A stretch of DNA of 43,439 nt. Source: an uncultured Lachnospiraceae bacterium. GTDB taxonomy: Bacteria > Bacillota > Clostridia > Lachnospirales > Lachnospiraceae. Below are positions 8,782-18,039 of the stretch, piece after piece. The stretch spans positions 1 through 43,439 of the forward strand of contig CAMWHJ010000024.1 of assembly GCA_947174015.1 (NCBI GenBank), read 5' to 3'. The notes beneath the pieces are model-generated. The model worked only from the letters and a program-made list of their open reading frames with translations, was not told where the DNA came from and made no database searches. Every line of letters begins with the position of its first letter. Position 1 is the stretch's first letter. Both the position numbers and the translations under genes were made by a program.

Positions 8782-9933
8782 TTATGCATTTGCATGAAAC
8801 ATCTCATTAAATTCCTTTTTAATCTGATTCAGGCGTACCTGATCTTCCTCTCGCTTTCTCTTCGCTTCCTCTTGAATGTTTTTCGTCTCCTCAATACCAC
8901 TGACAATGGTTTTCCATGTGGTTTCTAAAGTTTCCACCTGAATGGAACTGCCGGATGCAAGACGTGTGGTCATCTTAGATGTCTCCACCGTATTCTGGGC
9001 ATTCTTGATAAGCATTTCATTGGTACGCTGATCCAAAGCTGCCATTGCCTCTGCCTGCACCTTCTGGCGCTTTAATAAAATGGCCTGTGATAATGCCTGC
9101 TTAAATATCGGCATGGTAATAATAAAGGCGGAATTAATCTTTCGTACCAGATTATAATTGCTGAATTCCATAGTTTTAAGCATGGGAATAGACTGCATTG
9201 CCACATTCTCTGCCACACGCAAATCCTGTGTTCTCTGTTCCAGCATCATCTTTGCCTGTTCTAAAGAGGTTAATTCAAACTGAATGGAATTATCCCCTGT
9301 GGTCTCCAAATCTTTTCTTCGCTGCTCTATATAAGCATCAATTTCCCGGATTCCCTGTTCCCCGGCTAAAATATATTTTACCAGCTCATTGTAGTATTTT
9401 ACATTGGTCTGGAACATATTTTCCAAATGTTTATTGGACTGCTTGATTTCTTCCTCATACTTTTTTAACTGAATATAAATCTTGTCGATTTCCTCACCCA
9501 TAGTATGATATTTTGACAAAACTTTATCAAGCTGTTTCTTGGCATTGTTAAAAATTTTATCAAAGAATCCTTTGTCCTCCTGCAGTTCCTTGATATCAAA
9601 CTTATCCATCACCTTGGCAAGAAGCTGCAGCATTTCACCTGAATCATTTACCTGACTCATATTCATACTATTTAATACCACATCCGAGCACTTGGAGATC
9701 TCTTCCGCAACACCGCTGCCAAAGTTCACAATGGTATCCGGCTGATAAACATCCAACTGGCTTGCCAAAGCATCCACTTCCTTGGAATTTGCCAGCTCCC
9801 TGGTCATCTTTTCTCTTTCTGCCTGAATGTTATATTCCTTCACCACTTCCAACTCTGTGCCATTCTGTACTGCAACTACATTATTGGTCATGGTATCTGC
9901 GGAAGTGGGACTTTTTTTAAAGTTCATTCCCAT
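8782..9933 (-). CDS. Toxic anion resistance protein, TelA/YceH family
   Basis: A 383-residue, helix-rich cytosolic protein of the TelA (KlaA)/YceH family. It shows the family's extended charged helices, a MSQVNDSGEMLQLLAKVMDK-like N-terminal part and the conserved EMLIKNAQNTVETS stretch near the C-terminus. Family members are linked to tellurite resistance and tolerance of cell-wall antibiotics and bacteriocins, with no known enzymatic activity. The gene begins 5 bp after the yceG-like stop, and its ribosome binding site overlaps that gene's last codons, so the two are probably translationally coupled. The YceG-TelA-TerD order is the familiar Bacillus yceCDEFGH module in a rearranged order. 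Confidence 0.92.
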   Translation of the reverse strand: MGMNFKKSPTSADTMTNNVVAVQNGTELEVVKEYNIQAEREKMTRELANSKEVDALASQLDVYQPDTIVNFGSGVAEEISKCSDVVLNSMNMSQVNDSGEMLQLLAKVMDKFDIKELQEDKGFFDKIFNNAKKQLDKVLSKYHTMGEEIDKIYIQLKKYEEEIKQSNKHLENMFQTNVKYYNELVKYILAGEQGIREIDAYIEQRRKDLETTGDNSIQFELTSLEQAKMMLEQRTQDLRVAENVAMQSIPMLKTMEFSNYNLVRKINSAFIITMPIFKQALSQAILLKRQKVQAEAMAALDQRTNEMLIKNAQNTVETSKMTTRLASGSSIQVETLETTWKTIVSGIEETKNIQEEAKRKREEDQVRLNQIKKEFNEMFHANA

Positions 9934-9938
9934 ATTTA

Positions 9939-12197
9939 CTACCTTCCTCTCTTAAATATTCTTCCCATAAAGCTTTCACTGCTCCGTTTAATGGAACTTA
10001 GCTTGGGAATTTTCAAATCATATTTGTACTCACCAATCTGATACTCCCGCACCAGAGGTCTGGTATAATATCGTTCCACACAATTATAACCCGTGGGAAC
10101 ATACATCGCAATATCAAAGCCCACAAGACTCAGATATGCCATTAAAATGGCATCCTCCTTGGAAGCATTGCTTTCTTTGGTGTGTATTATCAATACCTTG
10201 GGAATCTTCTTGGTAAAATCATATTTTTGAATCTGACGCACCAATTCCTTATCCATATTCAAAATCACAGCCACCATCAAAGGCTGAATATCTTCCCCTG
10301 CACTGACTTCAATTAAATTGCTTGTCAGCAGTTCCTGAAGCTTTTCCAGCATATAATCCTGCATAACCTCCCGAATAAATCCAAAGGGATACTGCGGAGA
10401 GGCTTTAATCTCATTTTTTAACAGTGTAGTACCGGACAAAAATTGATATACTCGATCCCTCCATGGGTTTGCTCCGGGATTCAGATAAGGCAGTGACTTT
10501 ATGATAAATACATCTTCGCCGGTAAGTTTTGCCACGCTTTCCCAGTAAGCAGATACATCACCATTGGACACACCACTTACTTTGGCAAAAATAACAGGCA
10601 CAATCACTCTGTCATCAAAAATTTCAAAATTGGGGCGATACTTTGCTTCCTGCTCCCATAAAATCCCCACCTCGTCATAGGTGTTGGACAGAACCACAGG
10701 CACTGCTCTCGTAAACTGTTGATTCCGATACATGCCGGTATCCTGATACATCATTTGATCCAATTCTCGTTCTGCCTGATATGCCACCGTTCCAAAGTTC
10801 ATATCTTTAATATCCGTAGGAAATTTCTCTCTTGGCAAAGTATTTTCGTAATTCTTTACAAAAAACAAAGAATTTTTAATCTCCAATCCTGCCTGTCCTT
10901 CCGGATTGATAATAACCACATCCAGCGGAAGTCCTGCCATGACCTCCAAAAATAACCGTTCGGTCTGACTCTTTATTTCGCCATAAAACAGGAAAAGAAT
11001 TTTTTCCTTTCTGCTATTGCCCACATTCTGGTACATATCAGCCAGATATCTGTTGCAAAGACTGATGACTTCCACAGAATAATTCAACAGCTTTTGCATG
11101 GAAATTTCCGTCTCTTTCTGAAATACTCTTAAATAAGCAGCTTTTCCATAACTTTCTGCCTTTTTGTCTGTGCTGACAATTTGAGTAACCATATGATTCA
11201 TCAACTGATTGGCATTTTCGTAGTTTTTTCTTTGAATGGCACTGATCTCGTCAAAGCTGGGCTTTGGAATACCCTCCTCAAAAAGATAAACTGCCGTATC
11301 ATTTTCCAGCCTAAGTTTCCACTTCAGCAACTTCGAATAGTAGCTGCTGGAATTCTCTACACCATATATTCCCACAAAAGCGTTGTAGAAAAAAGCATTC
11401 TCTGTCCCTCGCTCCTTTGGAAGTTTTTTCAGATCCTCAAATACATCACCAGTAAGCCAAGTGTTGGTGTTAATGGTTTTCTCCGTTTTGATCTCCGGGG
11501 TCTTTGGTATCCTCTGTTTCTGTATCAACTGCTGCTGAATATGCAAAATAGAGAAACCCGTTGGGAAATCACTGCCTTCCACCACAATTTTCTCTGAATA
11601 TTGCAAGGCACTGTCCACCTTTTGATAATCCGTATCACCATTAGTGAGCAAAAGCAAAATATCACAGCCTGCCATGGACAGAATATCCAAGAACATGAGT
11701 TCATATTCATTTGGATACCCTTGATACAAAATCTTTGGAATCAATGCATTGCCCTGCTGCTTTGCCAAAAGCCGCTCAAATTTGTAATACAGCCAGCACA
11801 TATATTTAATATAAGCATTCCGCTGCATATTTTCATTTTTGCCCCGCCGTGCCAAATTGCTGAACAAATCATAAAAGCTGTTTGCCAATATACTTCTCTT
11901 ATCCTCAGACACTCTGGGAAGCCATTGCTTCAACTCCTGTTGAAAAAAACTTTTTCGAAGTTCATAGCTCCTACCCATGATTTCTTCATAATAGTCTAAC
12001 TGCTTTTCCTCCGGATTGCCGATTTTCCCCTCCACACATACACCCAACTGCATGGTGGAAGTCACAAACTGCTCTAATTGCCCCTGTATCTGCGGATTGT
12101 ACACATCCAGCCGTCCGAAATATACCCCTTCCCCAGAACGTTGCTGCCTTGGAAGAAAGTAATCCTCTATTTTATTTAATTTGCATCTCTTATACAT
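9939..12197 (-). CDS. YceG-family protein (putative component of the Ter biosynthetic module)
   Basis: A 752-residue cytosolic protein matching the YceG family of Bacillus yce operons. The N-terminal half carries the block GYPNEYELMFLDILSMAGCD; a related block is found in the protease fusion upstream. The second half has an alpha/beta part with VILSNTYDEVG and a repeated GCDI/GFDI pattern (MAGCDILLL and LVGFDIAMY). That repetition suggests an internally duplicated Rossmann-like fold. I place the start at ATG 12197, because GGTGAT is spaced 6 bases before it; a TTG at 12233 and an ATG at 12212 have no visible ribosome binding site. Function is unknown. Family context places it with TerD/TelA and predicted metabolite synthesis. 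Confidence 0.82.
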   Translation of the reverse strand: MYKRCKLNKIEDYFLPRQQRSGEGVYFGRLDVYNPQIQGQLEQFVTSTMQLGVCVEGKIGNPEEKQLDYYEEIMGRSYELRKSFFQQELKQWLPRVSEDKRSILANSFYDLFSNLARRGKNENMQRNAYIKYMCWLYYKFERLLAKQQGNALIPKILYQGYPNEYELMFLDILSMAGCDILLLLTNGDTDYQKVDSALQYSEKIVVEGSDFPTGFSILHIQQQLIQKQRIPKTPEIKTEKTINTNTWLTGDVFEDLKKLPKERGTENAFFYNAFVGIYGVENSSSYYSKLLKWKLRLENDTAVYLFEEGIPKPSFDEISAIQRKNYENANQLMNHMVTQIVSTDKKAESYGKAAYLRVFQKETEISMQKLLNYSVEVISLCNRYLADMYQNVGNSRKEKILFLFYGEIKSQTERLFLEVMAGLPLDVVIINPEGQAGLEIKNSLFFVKNYENTLPREKFPTDIKDMNFGTVAYQAERELDQMMYQDTGMYRNQQFTRAVPVVLSNTYDEVGILWEQEAKYRPNFEIFDDRVIVPVIFAKVSGVSNGDVSAYWESVAKLTGEDVFIIKSLPYLNPGANPWRDRVYQFLSGTTLLKNEIKASPQYPFGFIREVMQDYMLEKLQELLTSNLIEVSAGEDIQPLMVAVILNMDKELVRQIQKYDFTKKIPKVLIIHTKESNASKEDAILMAYLSLVGFDIAMYVPTGYNCVERYYTRPLVREYQIGEYKYDLKIPKLSSIKRSSESFMGRIFKRGR

Positions 12198-12277
12198 TCC
12201 CTCATCACCCATTTTAGGAGTTCTATTTGTCAAATCACTATACTAATCACATTACTATCAACTTTTCTATTTTGTCC

Positions 12278-12850
12278 CTATTTGTACTTGATTCCGTTTA
12301 ATGCCATGCCGCAGCCGGCACCCACCAAGCCACCCACAATGTGGGTCAAATTGGAAACATCATCCTGTACGGTCAATCCGTCAACAATCTGTCCGCCAAT
12401 ATAAATCACTGCCACCAGCAAAAAAGTCAAAGGAATTCCCCCATCCTTTACGCTGGTAATGGATGCCAGCAAAATAAAGGCAAATACCACGCCACTGGCT
12501 CCCAGCAGTAATTGATTACTGAAAAACAATAAACTGACCAAACCGGTTGCAATTCCTGTCAAAGCAATAATCACTATCATATTTTTTGCCCCATACTTTT
12601 CTTCCAGCATAGGTCCTAAAATCAGAATATAAAGCATATTGTTAAAAAAATGAGACCAGTTGGCATGACCAAAAATATGTCCGATTAACCGCAGATAAAA
12701 AAATGGACTTGCGGGTGAACTGCGGTATACGGAAAACAAAAGTGTATTGGTAAATCCACCGGTCAAATAGCTTAACAGCAATGCTCCAAAACATATGGCT
12801 GCAAAGGTCAGCACCACGGGTGAATTAAATTTAATCTTTATATTTTTCAT
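12278..12850 (-). CDS. Rhomboid-family intramembrane serine protease
   Basis: A 190-residue protein with six hydrophobic segments, the minimal bacterial rhomboid fold. The catalytic serine lies in GASG (Ser119) and the partner histidine in the last helix (THIVGG, His170). The conserved HANWSHFFNNM loop (about 62-72) supplies the oxyanion His/Asn. The pair is complete, so it should be active, cleaving transmembrane substrates within the bilayer. It is the first gene after a strong sigma-A-type promoter at 12894-12922, and a GAGGATGG ribosome binding site precedes the ATG. An intramembrane protease next to a trypsin-like protease in a Ter operon suggests proteolytic signalling, which is inference. 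Confidence 0.93.
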   Translation of the reverse strand: MKNIKIKFNSPVVLTFAAICFGALLLSYLTGGFTNTLLFSVYRSSPASPFFYLRLIGHIFGHANWSHFFNNMLYILILGPMLEEKYGAKNMIVIIALTGIATGLVSLLFFSNQLLLGASGVVFAFILLASITSVKDGGIPLTFLLVAVIYIGGQIVDGLTVQDDVSNLTHIVGGLVGAGCGMALNGIKYK

Positions 12851-12893
12851 TTTCCCATCCTCATCTGTATTTTACAAAGCTTAATTGAAAACT

Positions 12894-12922
12894 ATCATAC
12901 ATCAAATTCCTCTATTTTTCAA
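12894..12922 (-). promoter_or_regulatory. Sigma-A-type promoter for rhomboid-yceG-telA-terD operon
   Basis: On the minus strand TTGAAA (12917-12922) and TATGAT (12894-12899) are separated by exactly 17 bp. They lie about 45 bp upstream of the rhomboid start, in a 134-bp gap. It should give the downstream Ter genes a transcription start independent of the protease-fusion gene. Confidence 0.65.
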
Positions 12923-12984
12923 GTTTTTTTAGAAAGTCTTAAAGAAGTATTTTAACTCTAAGATTGCAATACAGTTACGCCGTA

Positions 12985-14430
12985 TTAGAGGAAGCCATGA
13001 AGAAAGGAACGAACCACTTGAAAGTCCACTGCCAAATTGAGATTTTCTCCGTCATCATAGCCTGCGGATACAATTCCGATAAGCTCGCCCTGCAAATTCA
13101 GCAATGCCCCACCAGAACTGCCATGGGAGGTGGGTGCCGTAAACTGTATCATAGAAACATCATCCAGTTGACGAAAACCTGCAATAATACCGTCCGATAC
13201 CGTATTAAACAGTCCCAGAGGACTTCCAATTGCCACCACCCGCTGTCCGCGAACCAGTTTTCCTTCTTGATGTACTGGAATGGGAGGCCGATCTACCGGT
13301 TCAATGCGGATCAGTGCCAGATCATTATCCGGATGATATTTTATCAGTTCATTGGTCATGCGAAGCTCCTGTTCCTCTTCCAACTTTACTCCATAGGCAA
13401 CGGCATCCTGCACCACATGAAAATTTGTCAATATATAACCATCCTTATTGATTAATACGCCGGAACCTGATGCAAATGGCTTTTTATCCTTATCAAATAC
13501 CACAATCATCACTACTGAGCCTGCCATACTTGCCAGTTCTTCATAGGATTTCTCTGACGGCACACTACTTCCTGGCGGAGAAGTATTTGTTGTACCCATA
13601 GGATTTCTTCCCGGTCTGGTCAAATTCACCGGTGCAGGCTGTGACTGGCAAGTACTTCCTGCTGGCGGTGCTGTGCTTTTTGCTGCTCTTATCATCGGTT
13701 GATTGACTGGCGTACCACTACTTCTCTGCATCTTCTTTCTGCGAATCTGTTCTATATCATAGGCAGGAATTTTTCCTTGAAGTTCTAAGTTTTTTTCTAT
13801 CCACTGAACATTTTTTTCCCAGTCGGCTGCCTTAATATGCAGGCTTTTCTGCGGGTGTACACAGTACACGTCACAGCCGCACAAACTTAACAGCCTTAAA
13901 AAATAGTATTCTGGTGTTCCACAGGTTCCTGTATATACAAATTTGGGGAATTTTGATAACGTTCTCGTGTTTTTAAATAATTTAGGAAAATAGTACTCTA
14001 TGCGGTACAACAGAAGCACCAGAAAATTTTTGATTCTATTCTCTGCCTTTTCTTGTGTTTTATATTCTGCCAGTATTTTTTCTGCACCTTCCTGATAAGC
14101 ACTTTCCCAAATACTGTTCTCAAACCTTTGGGGAAAGCTTCTTCCTCCCAAAATATTTTCTGAAATCCCCTGAAGCTCTTCTTGCTTCTCTTTCTCCATA
14201 AATGTCTCTAACAGCCCCGTGCGGTAATACCAGTTTTTGGCACTGCGGTCTAAATCTGCCAATGCTTCATCTGTCTGCTGCAGTTCCTTTAGAAATTCCT
14301 CTTGACTGTCCACCCCTGTCTGCAATACAAAAGAAGTTGGCTTACTTCCATTATAGTATCTGTTTTCCAACTGACAAAAATCTTTCAGGGAAGCTACCCT
14401 TATCTCATTCAATCTAATTTCTAATTTCAT
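12985..14430 (-). CDS. YceG-like N-terminal domain fused to a trypsin-like (HtrA-type) serine protease
   Basis: A 481-residue two-part protein. Residues 1 to about 230 resemble the N-terminal part of the YceG protein encoded downstream: both share a GTPEYYFLRLLSLCGCD-type block. A Pro/Ser/Thr-rich linker (about 235-295) leads to a trypsin-like domain. Its triad is complete: His338 in LTNFHVV, Asp370 in HPDNDLAL and Ser439 in GSSGG. There is no signal peptide and no PDZ domain, so it should act in the cytosol. I place the start at 14430, where TGGAGGG precedes the ATG by 5 bases; upstream in-frame starts at 14520 and 14592 lack such a site. It is the first leftward gene of the divergent Ter island. 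Confidence 0.85.
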   Translation of the reverse strand: MKLEIRLNEIRVASLKDFCQLENRYYNGSKPTSFVLQTGVDSQEEFLKELQQTDEALADLDRSAKNWYYRTGLLETFMEKEKQEELQGISENILGGRSFPQRFENSIWESAYQEGAEKILAEYKTQEKAENRIKNFLVLLLYRIEYYFPKLFKNTRTLSKFPKFVYTGTCGTPEYYFLRLLSLCGCDVYCVHPQKSLHIKAADWEKNVQWIEKNLELQGKIPAYDIEQIRRKKMQRSSGTPVNQPMIRAAKSTAPPAGSTCQSQPAPVNLTRPGRNPMGTTNTSPPGSSVPSEKSYEELASMAGSVVMIVVFDKDKKPFASGSGVLINKDGYILTNFHVVQDAVAYGVKLEEEQELRMTNELIKYHPDNDLALIRIEPVDRPPIPVHQEGKLVRGQRVVAIGSPLGLFNTVSDGIIAGFRQLDDVSMIQFTAPTSHGSSGGALLNLQGELIGIVSAGYDDGENLNLAVDFQVVRSFLHGFL

Positions 14431-14666
14431 CTTGCCCTCCAAACTTTGATTGGCGTTATCGTACCCCACCGCTGCTTCTGACAGCAACCTGATTCTCTCT
14501 TCTTTTTCAACTGTTTTCATAGTAACATATTTGTTGGAGAATATCAATTTCAGTTTTACTTTTTCCCTGAAATGTGATATCATTATACACATTATGTGAT
14601 TTCGCTGATAAACCCATTCAAATCAGCCATACAAAACATATATCAAAGAATATAAGGGGATATGTC
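14431..14666. promoter_or_regulatory. Divergent regulatory region of the Ter-type island
   Basis: This 236-bp region separates the leftward protease-fusion operon from the rightward biosynthetic genes. A palindrome CACATTATGTG (14588-14598) overlaps a larger inverted arrangement with AATGTG near 14571-14576, and ATGTGAT occurs twice about 20 bp apart. These could be operator half-sites next to the rightward -10 box. On the minus strand TTGATA and TACTAT, 17 bp apart, offer a weaker leftward promoter. Binding protein unknown. Confidence 0.4.
14555..14583 (+). promoter_or_regulatory. Candidate promoter for lyase-PRTase-StiP operon
   Basis: TTTACT (14555-14560) and TATCAT (14578-14583) are separated by 17 bp. 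The -10 box carries an extended TG motif (TGATATCAT). It lies 84 bp before the lyase start and overlaps the ATGTGAT repeats, which would suit repression. Confidence 0.5.
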
Positions 14667-15674
14667 ATGAATGATATTATAGAGATTGTAACTGAAATAT
14701 ATAATAATCTGGACAAAAAGCAAATCGAAGCATACAATGTGGGACCATTGCTTTATACACCGGCTACCAATGATACTGTTTATCAAAAGCTGATGGACCA
14801 GAACTTTGGCAGCAGATTTTCTCTGGCACTGTGCTTAGAGGATTCCATTGAGGAAGATGCCGTGGAACTGGGAGAACAGATTATCGCTGACAATTTTAAA
14901 AAACTTTATGCCGATATTGAGAAATTTTCTTTTATTCCACCGCTGTTTATTCGTGTCCGCAGTCCTCAGCAGATCCCAAAGCTTTATACCGCCCTGGGGC
15001 GCAGCGTAATTTTACTGCGGGGATTTATTCTTCCAAAATTTACCTCGGAAAACGGAATGACATACATTGAGGAAATCAAGAAAATCAATCAGATAAGCGG
15101 CCACACCATCTACATGATGCCTACTTTAGAGGGATCGGAATTGACAGCTCCCACCACCAGATTTGCTGCCTTAGAGAAGCTTCACAGTTTATTGATGGAC
15201 TACAAAGAATACGTGCTGAACGTGCGGGTGGGAGGCAATGATCTCTGCAACATTTTTGGTGTACGCCGCAATGTGGATGAGACCATTTATGATATCCGTC
15301 CAGTGTCAAATATTTTAAATGATATTGTAAGCTTTTTTTATGAGGATTTCATTATTTCGGGACCTGTCTGGGAATACTTTGAGGATGAAGATTTCCAGTG
15401 GAAAAAGGGCTTGCAGGCAGAAATGCGTCTGGACTCCATCAACGGTTTTACCGGCAAAACTGTTATTCACCCCAATCAGATTCCAGTAGTTGCTGAAGGG
15501 ATGAAAATCCGCCAGCAGGATTTAGTGGATGCCGTTCAAATTCTAACCTTTGAGCATAAGCTGTTACAGGTCAGCAAAAGTGCCTCCGGCACACGAATGA
15601 ACGAAATTAAGACACATGGCAACTGGGCAAGAAAACAGATTATCCTTGCCAATCTATATGGAGTAAAAGAATGA
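14667..15674 (+). CDS. HpcH/HpaI aldolase / CitE-like C-C bond lyase of the Ter biosynthetic module
   Basis: A 335-residue TIM-barrel enzyme related to citrate lyase beta (CitE)/HpcH aldolases. Visible family marks are LYTPA near the start, CLEDSIEEDA (metal and substrate acid), FIRVRSP, MMPTLEGSEL, NVRVGGNDLCNIFG and the C-terminal GKTVIHPNQIPVV. I use ATG 14667 because AGGGG lies 7 bases upstream; the longer frame from 14574 starts inside the promoter. The gene overlaps the PRTase by ATGA. Such lyases are a fixed part of Ter-associated biosynthetic operons. They are thought to make or cleave a C-C bond in a nucleoside-like metabolite, with the exact reaction unknown. Confidence 0.87.
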   Translation: MNDIIEIVTEIYNNLDKKQIEAYNVGPLLYTPATNDTVYQKLMDQNFGSRFSLALCLEDSIEEDAVELGEQIIADNFKKLYADIEKFSFIPPLFIRVRSPQQIPKLYTALGRSVILLRGFILPKFTSENGMTYIEEIKKINQISGHTIYMMPTLEGSELTAPTTRFAALEKLHSLLMDYKEYVLNVRVGGNDLCNIFGVRRNVDETIYDIRPVSNILNDIVSFFYEDFIISGPVWEYFEDEDFQWKKGLQAEMRLDSINGFTGKTVIHPNQIPVVAEGMKIRQQDLVDAVQILTFEHKLLQVSKSASGTRMNEIKTHGNWARKQIILANLYGVKE

Positions 15675-16981
15675 TAACATATAAATATAAAGAAGAAGAT
15701 TTAATTACCATTGCCAAAAGAGACAACAATACAAAACGCCCTTTTCTTTTGGTGAATCCTTTACAGGGAAAGCATCTTGCAGTGTCTCCTTCTGTTTCTG
15801 TTCAGCTTTTTGAAACTTTAGCTCATCAGGTGTTTTCCCGAACAGATGTGGACTATTCTCATACTCTTGTCATAGGCTTTGCTGAGACTGCCACCGCCAT
15901 CGGTGCCGGTCTCTCCATTCATGCACCTTTTCCTGTCTCCTATATTCAAACCACCAGGGAAAAATATATGGGAAAAGATTTTTTATATTTTAACGAGGAG
16001 CACAGCCATGCCACTGACCAGATGGTCATCAAAGACTTTTTGGATCAAACCATCCATTCCGGCTGTCACATTATCTTCGCTGAGGATGAAGTGACCACCG
16101 GCAAAACCATTGAAAATTTTATTCGGGTACTTTTAAAAACCTATCCACAGCACCGAATAAGTTTTGGCATTGCCTCCATTCTTAATGGAATGGGCAATGA
16201 AAAACTGGAAGAATTGGAACTGCGGGGAATTGCCATCGATTATCTGCTGCCTGTGCCTTCTTATAATTATGATGAAATTTTAAGCAGTTATACATATGAA
16301 CCCAGTCTTTGCCACGATTCAAAAATAAGCGAATTTGCTGCCCTGCCCTCTCGTTTGAAAGAAGACAAACGGATTTATTCCAGTACTTTTGCTATTACCA
16401 GTGACCGCAGAACAATGGGAAAACAGGGCAGCAGAAATCTTTACCCTGATACACAGCTTATCACTGACAGATATCCCAAAAACAGGAGAAAGGCAGACAC
16501 AAAGCTTTGTTATGATACTCTGCTCTGTGATAACTATGCAGATACCCGATTGGGCGTAGATGCGGACTCTTATCAGACACAATGTGAACTTTTGGCACAA
16601 CAGATAATTCAAAACTATGGATTAGCCAACGCTGACCTGCCCGCTTTGCGGATTCTGGTGCTTGGCACAGAAGAATGTATGTATCCGGGCATTGCTCTAG
16701 GGCAGCGTCTGGAAACTGACACCTGTCATCAGGTACGTTTTCATGCCACCACTCGAAGTCCCATTCTGCCCAGCAGTGAGGACTCTTACCCTATCAAAGA
16801 ACGCTATTGTCTCCACAGTTTTTATGAGCAGGAACGGATTACTTATTTGTATAATCTGGAAGATTATGATCTCTGCATTGTGGTCACAGACAGCAAAGCA
16901 GAAACCACTGCCATGAGAGAGCTTTGTACTGCCTTGCAAAATAGAATTCATGGAAAGTTTATCCTTGTAAATTGGAGGTAG
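15671..16981 (+). CDS. Phosphoribosyltransferase-domain protein with C-terminal TRSP domain
   Basis: A 436-residue protein whose N-terminal half is a type I PRTase-like domain. It has IGFAETATAIG (about 68-78) and the PRPP-binding loop IIFAEDEVTTGKT (about 134-146). The C-terminal part contains DTRLGVDADSY, characteristic of the TRSP domain that follows this PRTase family in Ter operons. It likely binds PRPP or a related ribose phosphate in the cytosol and takes part in making the Ter-associated metabolite. It overlaps the lyase gene by 4 bp, and the next gene's ribosome binding site overlaps its stop codon, so the three genes are translated as a unit. Confidence 0.85.
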   Translation: MITYKYKEEDLITIAKRDNNTKRPFLLVNPLQGKHLAVSPSVSVQLFETLAHQVFSRTDVDYSHTLVIGFAETATAIGAGLSIHAPFPVSYIQTTREKYMGKDFLYFNEEHSHATDQMVIKDFLDQTIHSGCHIIFAEDEVTTGKTIENFIRVLLKTYPQHRISFGIASILNGMGNEKLEELELRGIAIDYLLPVPSYNYDEILSSYTYEPSLCHDSKISEFAALPSRLKEDKRIYSSTFAITSDRRTMGKQGSRNLYPDTQLITDRYPKNRRKADTKLCYDTLLCDNYADTRLGVDADSYQTQCELLAQQIIQNYGLANADLPALRILVLGTEECMYPGIALGQRLETDTCHQVRFHATTRSPILPSSEDSYPIKERYCLHSFYEQERITYLYNLEDYDLCIVVTDSKAETTAMRELCTALQNRIHGKFILVNWR

Positions 16982-16983
16982 CT

Positions 16984-18039
16984 ATGGAAAGCAGTTATTT
17001 GAAAGAAGACGTGATTTTACTATTGAAAGATATCTCCGGTCTGGTGACACCTCTTCCCACCAAGGAACGGGAACGTTTGATTCAATCTGGGGTGCATTAT
17101 TGTGAAATGCTGCCCTTAGAATATAAACCTACCGAACAGTACATGAAAGCATATTCTGCTGCCTTGGAAAGCTATGCCCAGATTACTGCCCAGGCAGTTT
17201 GTCAGGTGGCAGAAAAACTATATGATGCCATTTCCGGGGATGAGATTGTACTGGTGTCTCTGGCCAGAGCCGGTATACCGATTGGTATACTAATCAAACG
17301 CTACCTGGAACACAAATATAAGAAAAAAGTATTCCACTATTCTATTTCTATTATTCGCGGAAGAGGCATTGACCAAAATGCCATAGACTACATTTTAAGA
17401 CAACACCAGCCGGATTCTATCCGCTTTGTGGATGGCTGGATTGGCAAGGGTGCCATTCAGCGGGAACTGTCCGCTGCCTTAGCTCCTTATCCTGAGTTAA
17501 ATCCTACTTTGGCAGTGCTGTCCGATCCTGCCAATATTACAGATATGTGCGGAACCCATGAAGATATTTTAATACCAAGCTCTTGCTTAAATTCCACCGT
17601 ATCCGGTCTTATCAGCCGTACTTTTTTGCGGCGGGATATTATCGGAGACGAGGATTTTCATGGGGCAGCCTACTATCGAGAGCTGGCTCAGGAGGATTTA
17701 TCCTATGAGTTTATTCATGCTATTGAGAAGTACTTTGATTTTGATACACAGATAATTAATACCACTCCTTCTGGTATCACTGGATTGAAAGAGGTGGAGG
17801 AGATTGGAATGCATTTTCAAATCTCTGATATTAATTTTATTAAGCCGGGCATTGGCGAAGCCACCCGTGTGCTGATCCGCCGTGTTCCATGGAAACTGCT
17901 GATTCGTACCGGGGAGAGAGAGAATCCTAAGCTGGCACATTTGCTGCAGCTTGCCAAGGAAAAAGAGGTGTCTGTGGAGGAATATCCACTGCACAATTAT
18001 ATTGCTTGTGGGATTATAAGGGAACTGGCAGATGCGTAA
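16984..18039 (+). CDS. StiP/PRTase-like protein with C-terminal PELOTA-type RNA-binding domain
   Basis: A 351-residue protein of the family annotated as cysteine protease StiP. By domain analysis of Ter systems the family is a PRTase-like domain followed by a PELOTA RNA-binding domain. Visible marks are LVSLARAGIPIGILIKRYL (about 85-103), SIIRGRGID, FVDGWIGKGAI and LSDPANI in the first domain. A shorter beta-rich C-terminus has IRRVPWKLLIR. The ATG at 16984 is chosen since GGAGG lies 5 bases before it; a TTG at 16972 has none. The gene ends inside a perfect hairpin whose loop is its stop codon. Whether it is a protease, a PRTase or both is unresolved. Confidence 0.82.
   Translation: MESSYLKEDVILLLKDISGLVTPLPTKERERLIQSGVHYCEMLPLEYKPTEQYMKAYSAALESYAQITAQAVCQVAEKLYDAISGDEIVLVSLARAGIPIGILIKRYLEHKYKKKVFHYSISIIRGRGIDQNAIDYILRQHQPDSIRFVDGWIGKGAIQRELSAALAPYPELNPTLAVLSDPANITDMCGTHEDILIPSSCLNSTVSGLISRTFLRRDIIGDEDFHGAAYYRELAQEDLSYEFIHAIEKYFDFDTQIINTTPSGITGLKEVEEIGMHFQISDINFIKPGIGEATRVLIRRVPWKLLIRTGERENPKLAHLLQLAKEKEVSVEEYPLHNYIACGIIRELADA

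Noticed and set aside
11181-11999. Rightward frames of 132-138 residues within yceG
   Set aside because: They overlap a well-supported gene, have no start signal, and their composition is that of an antisense translation.
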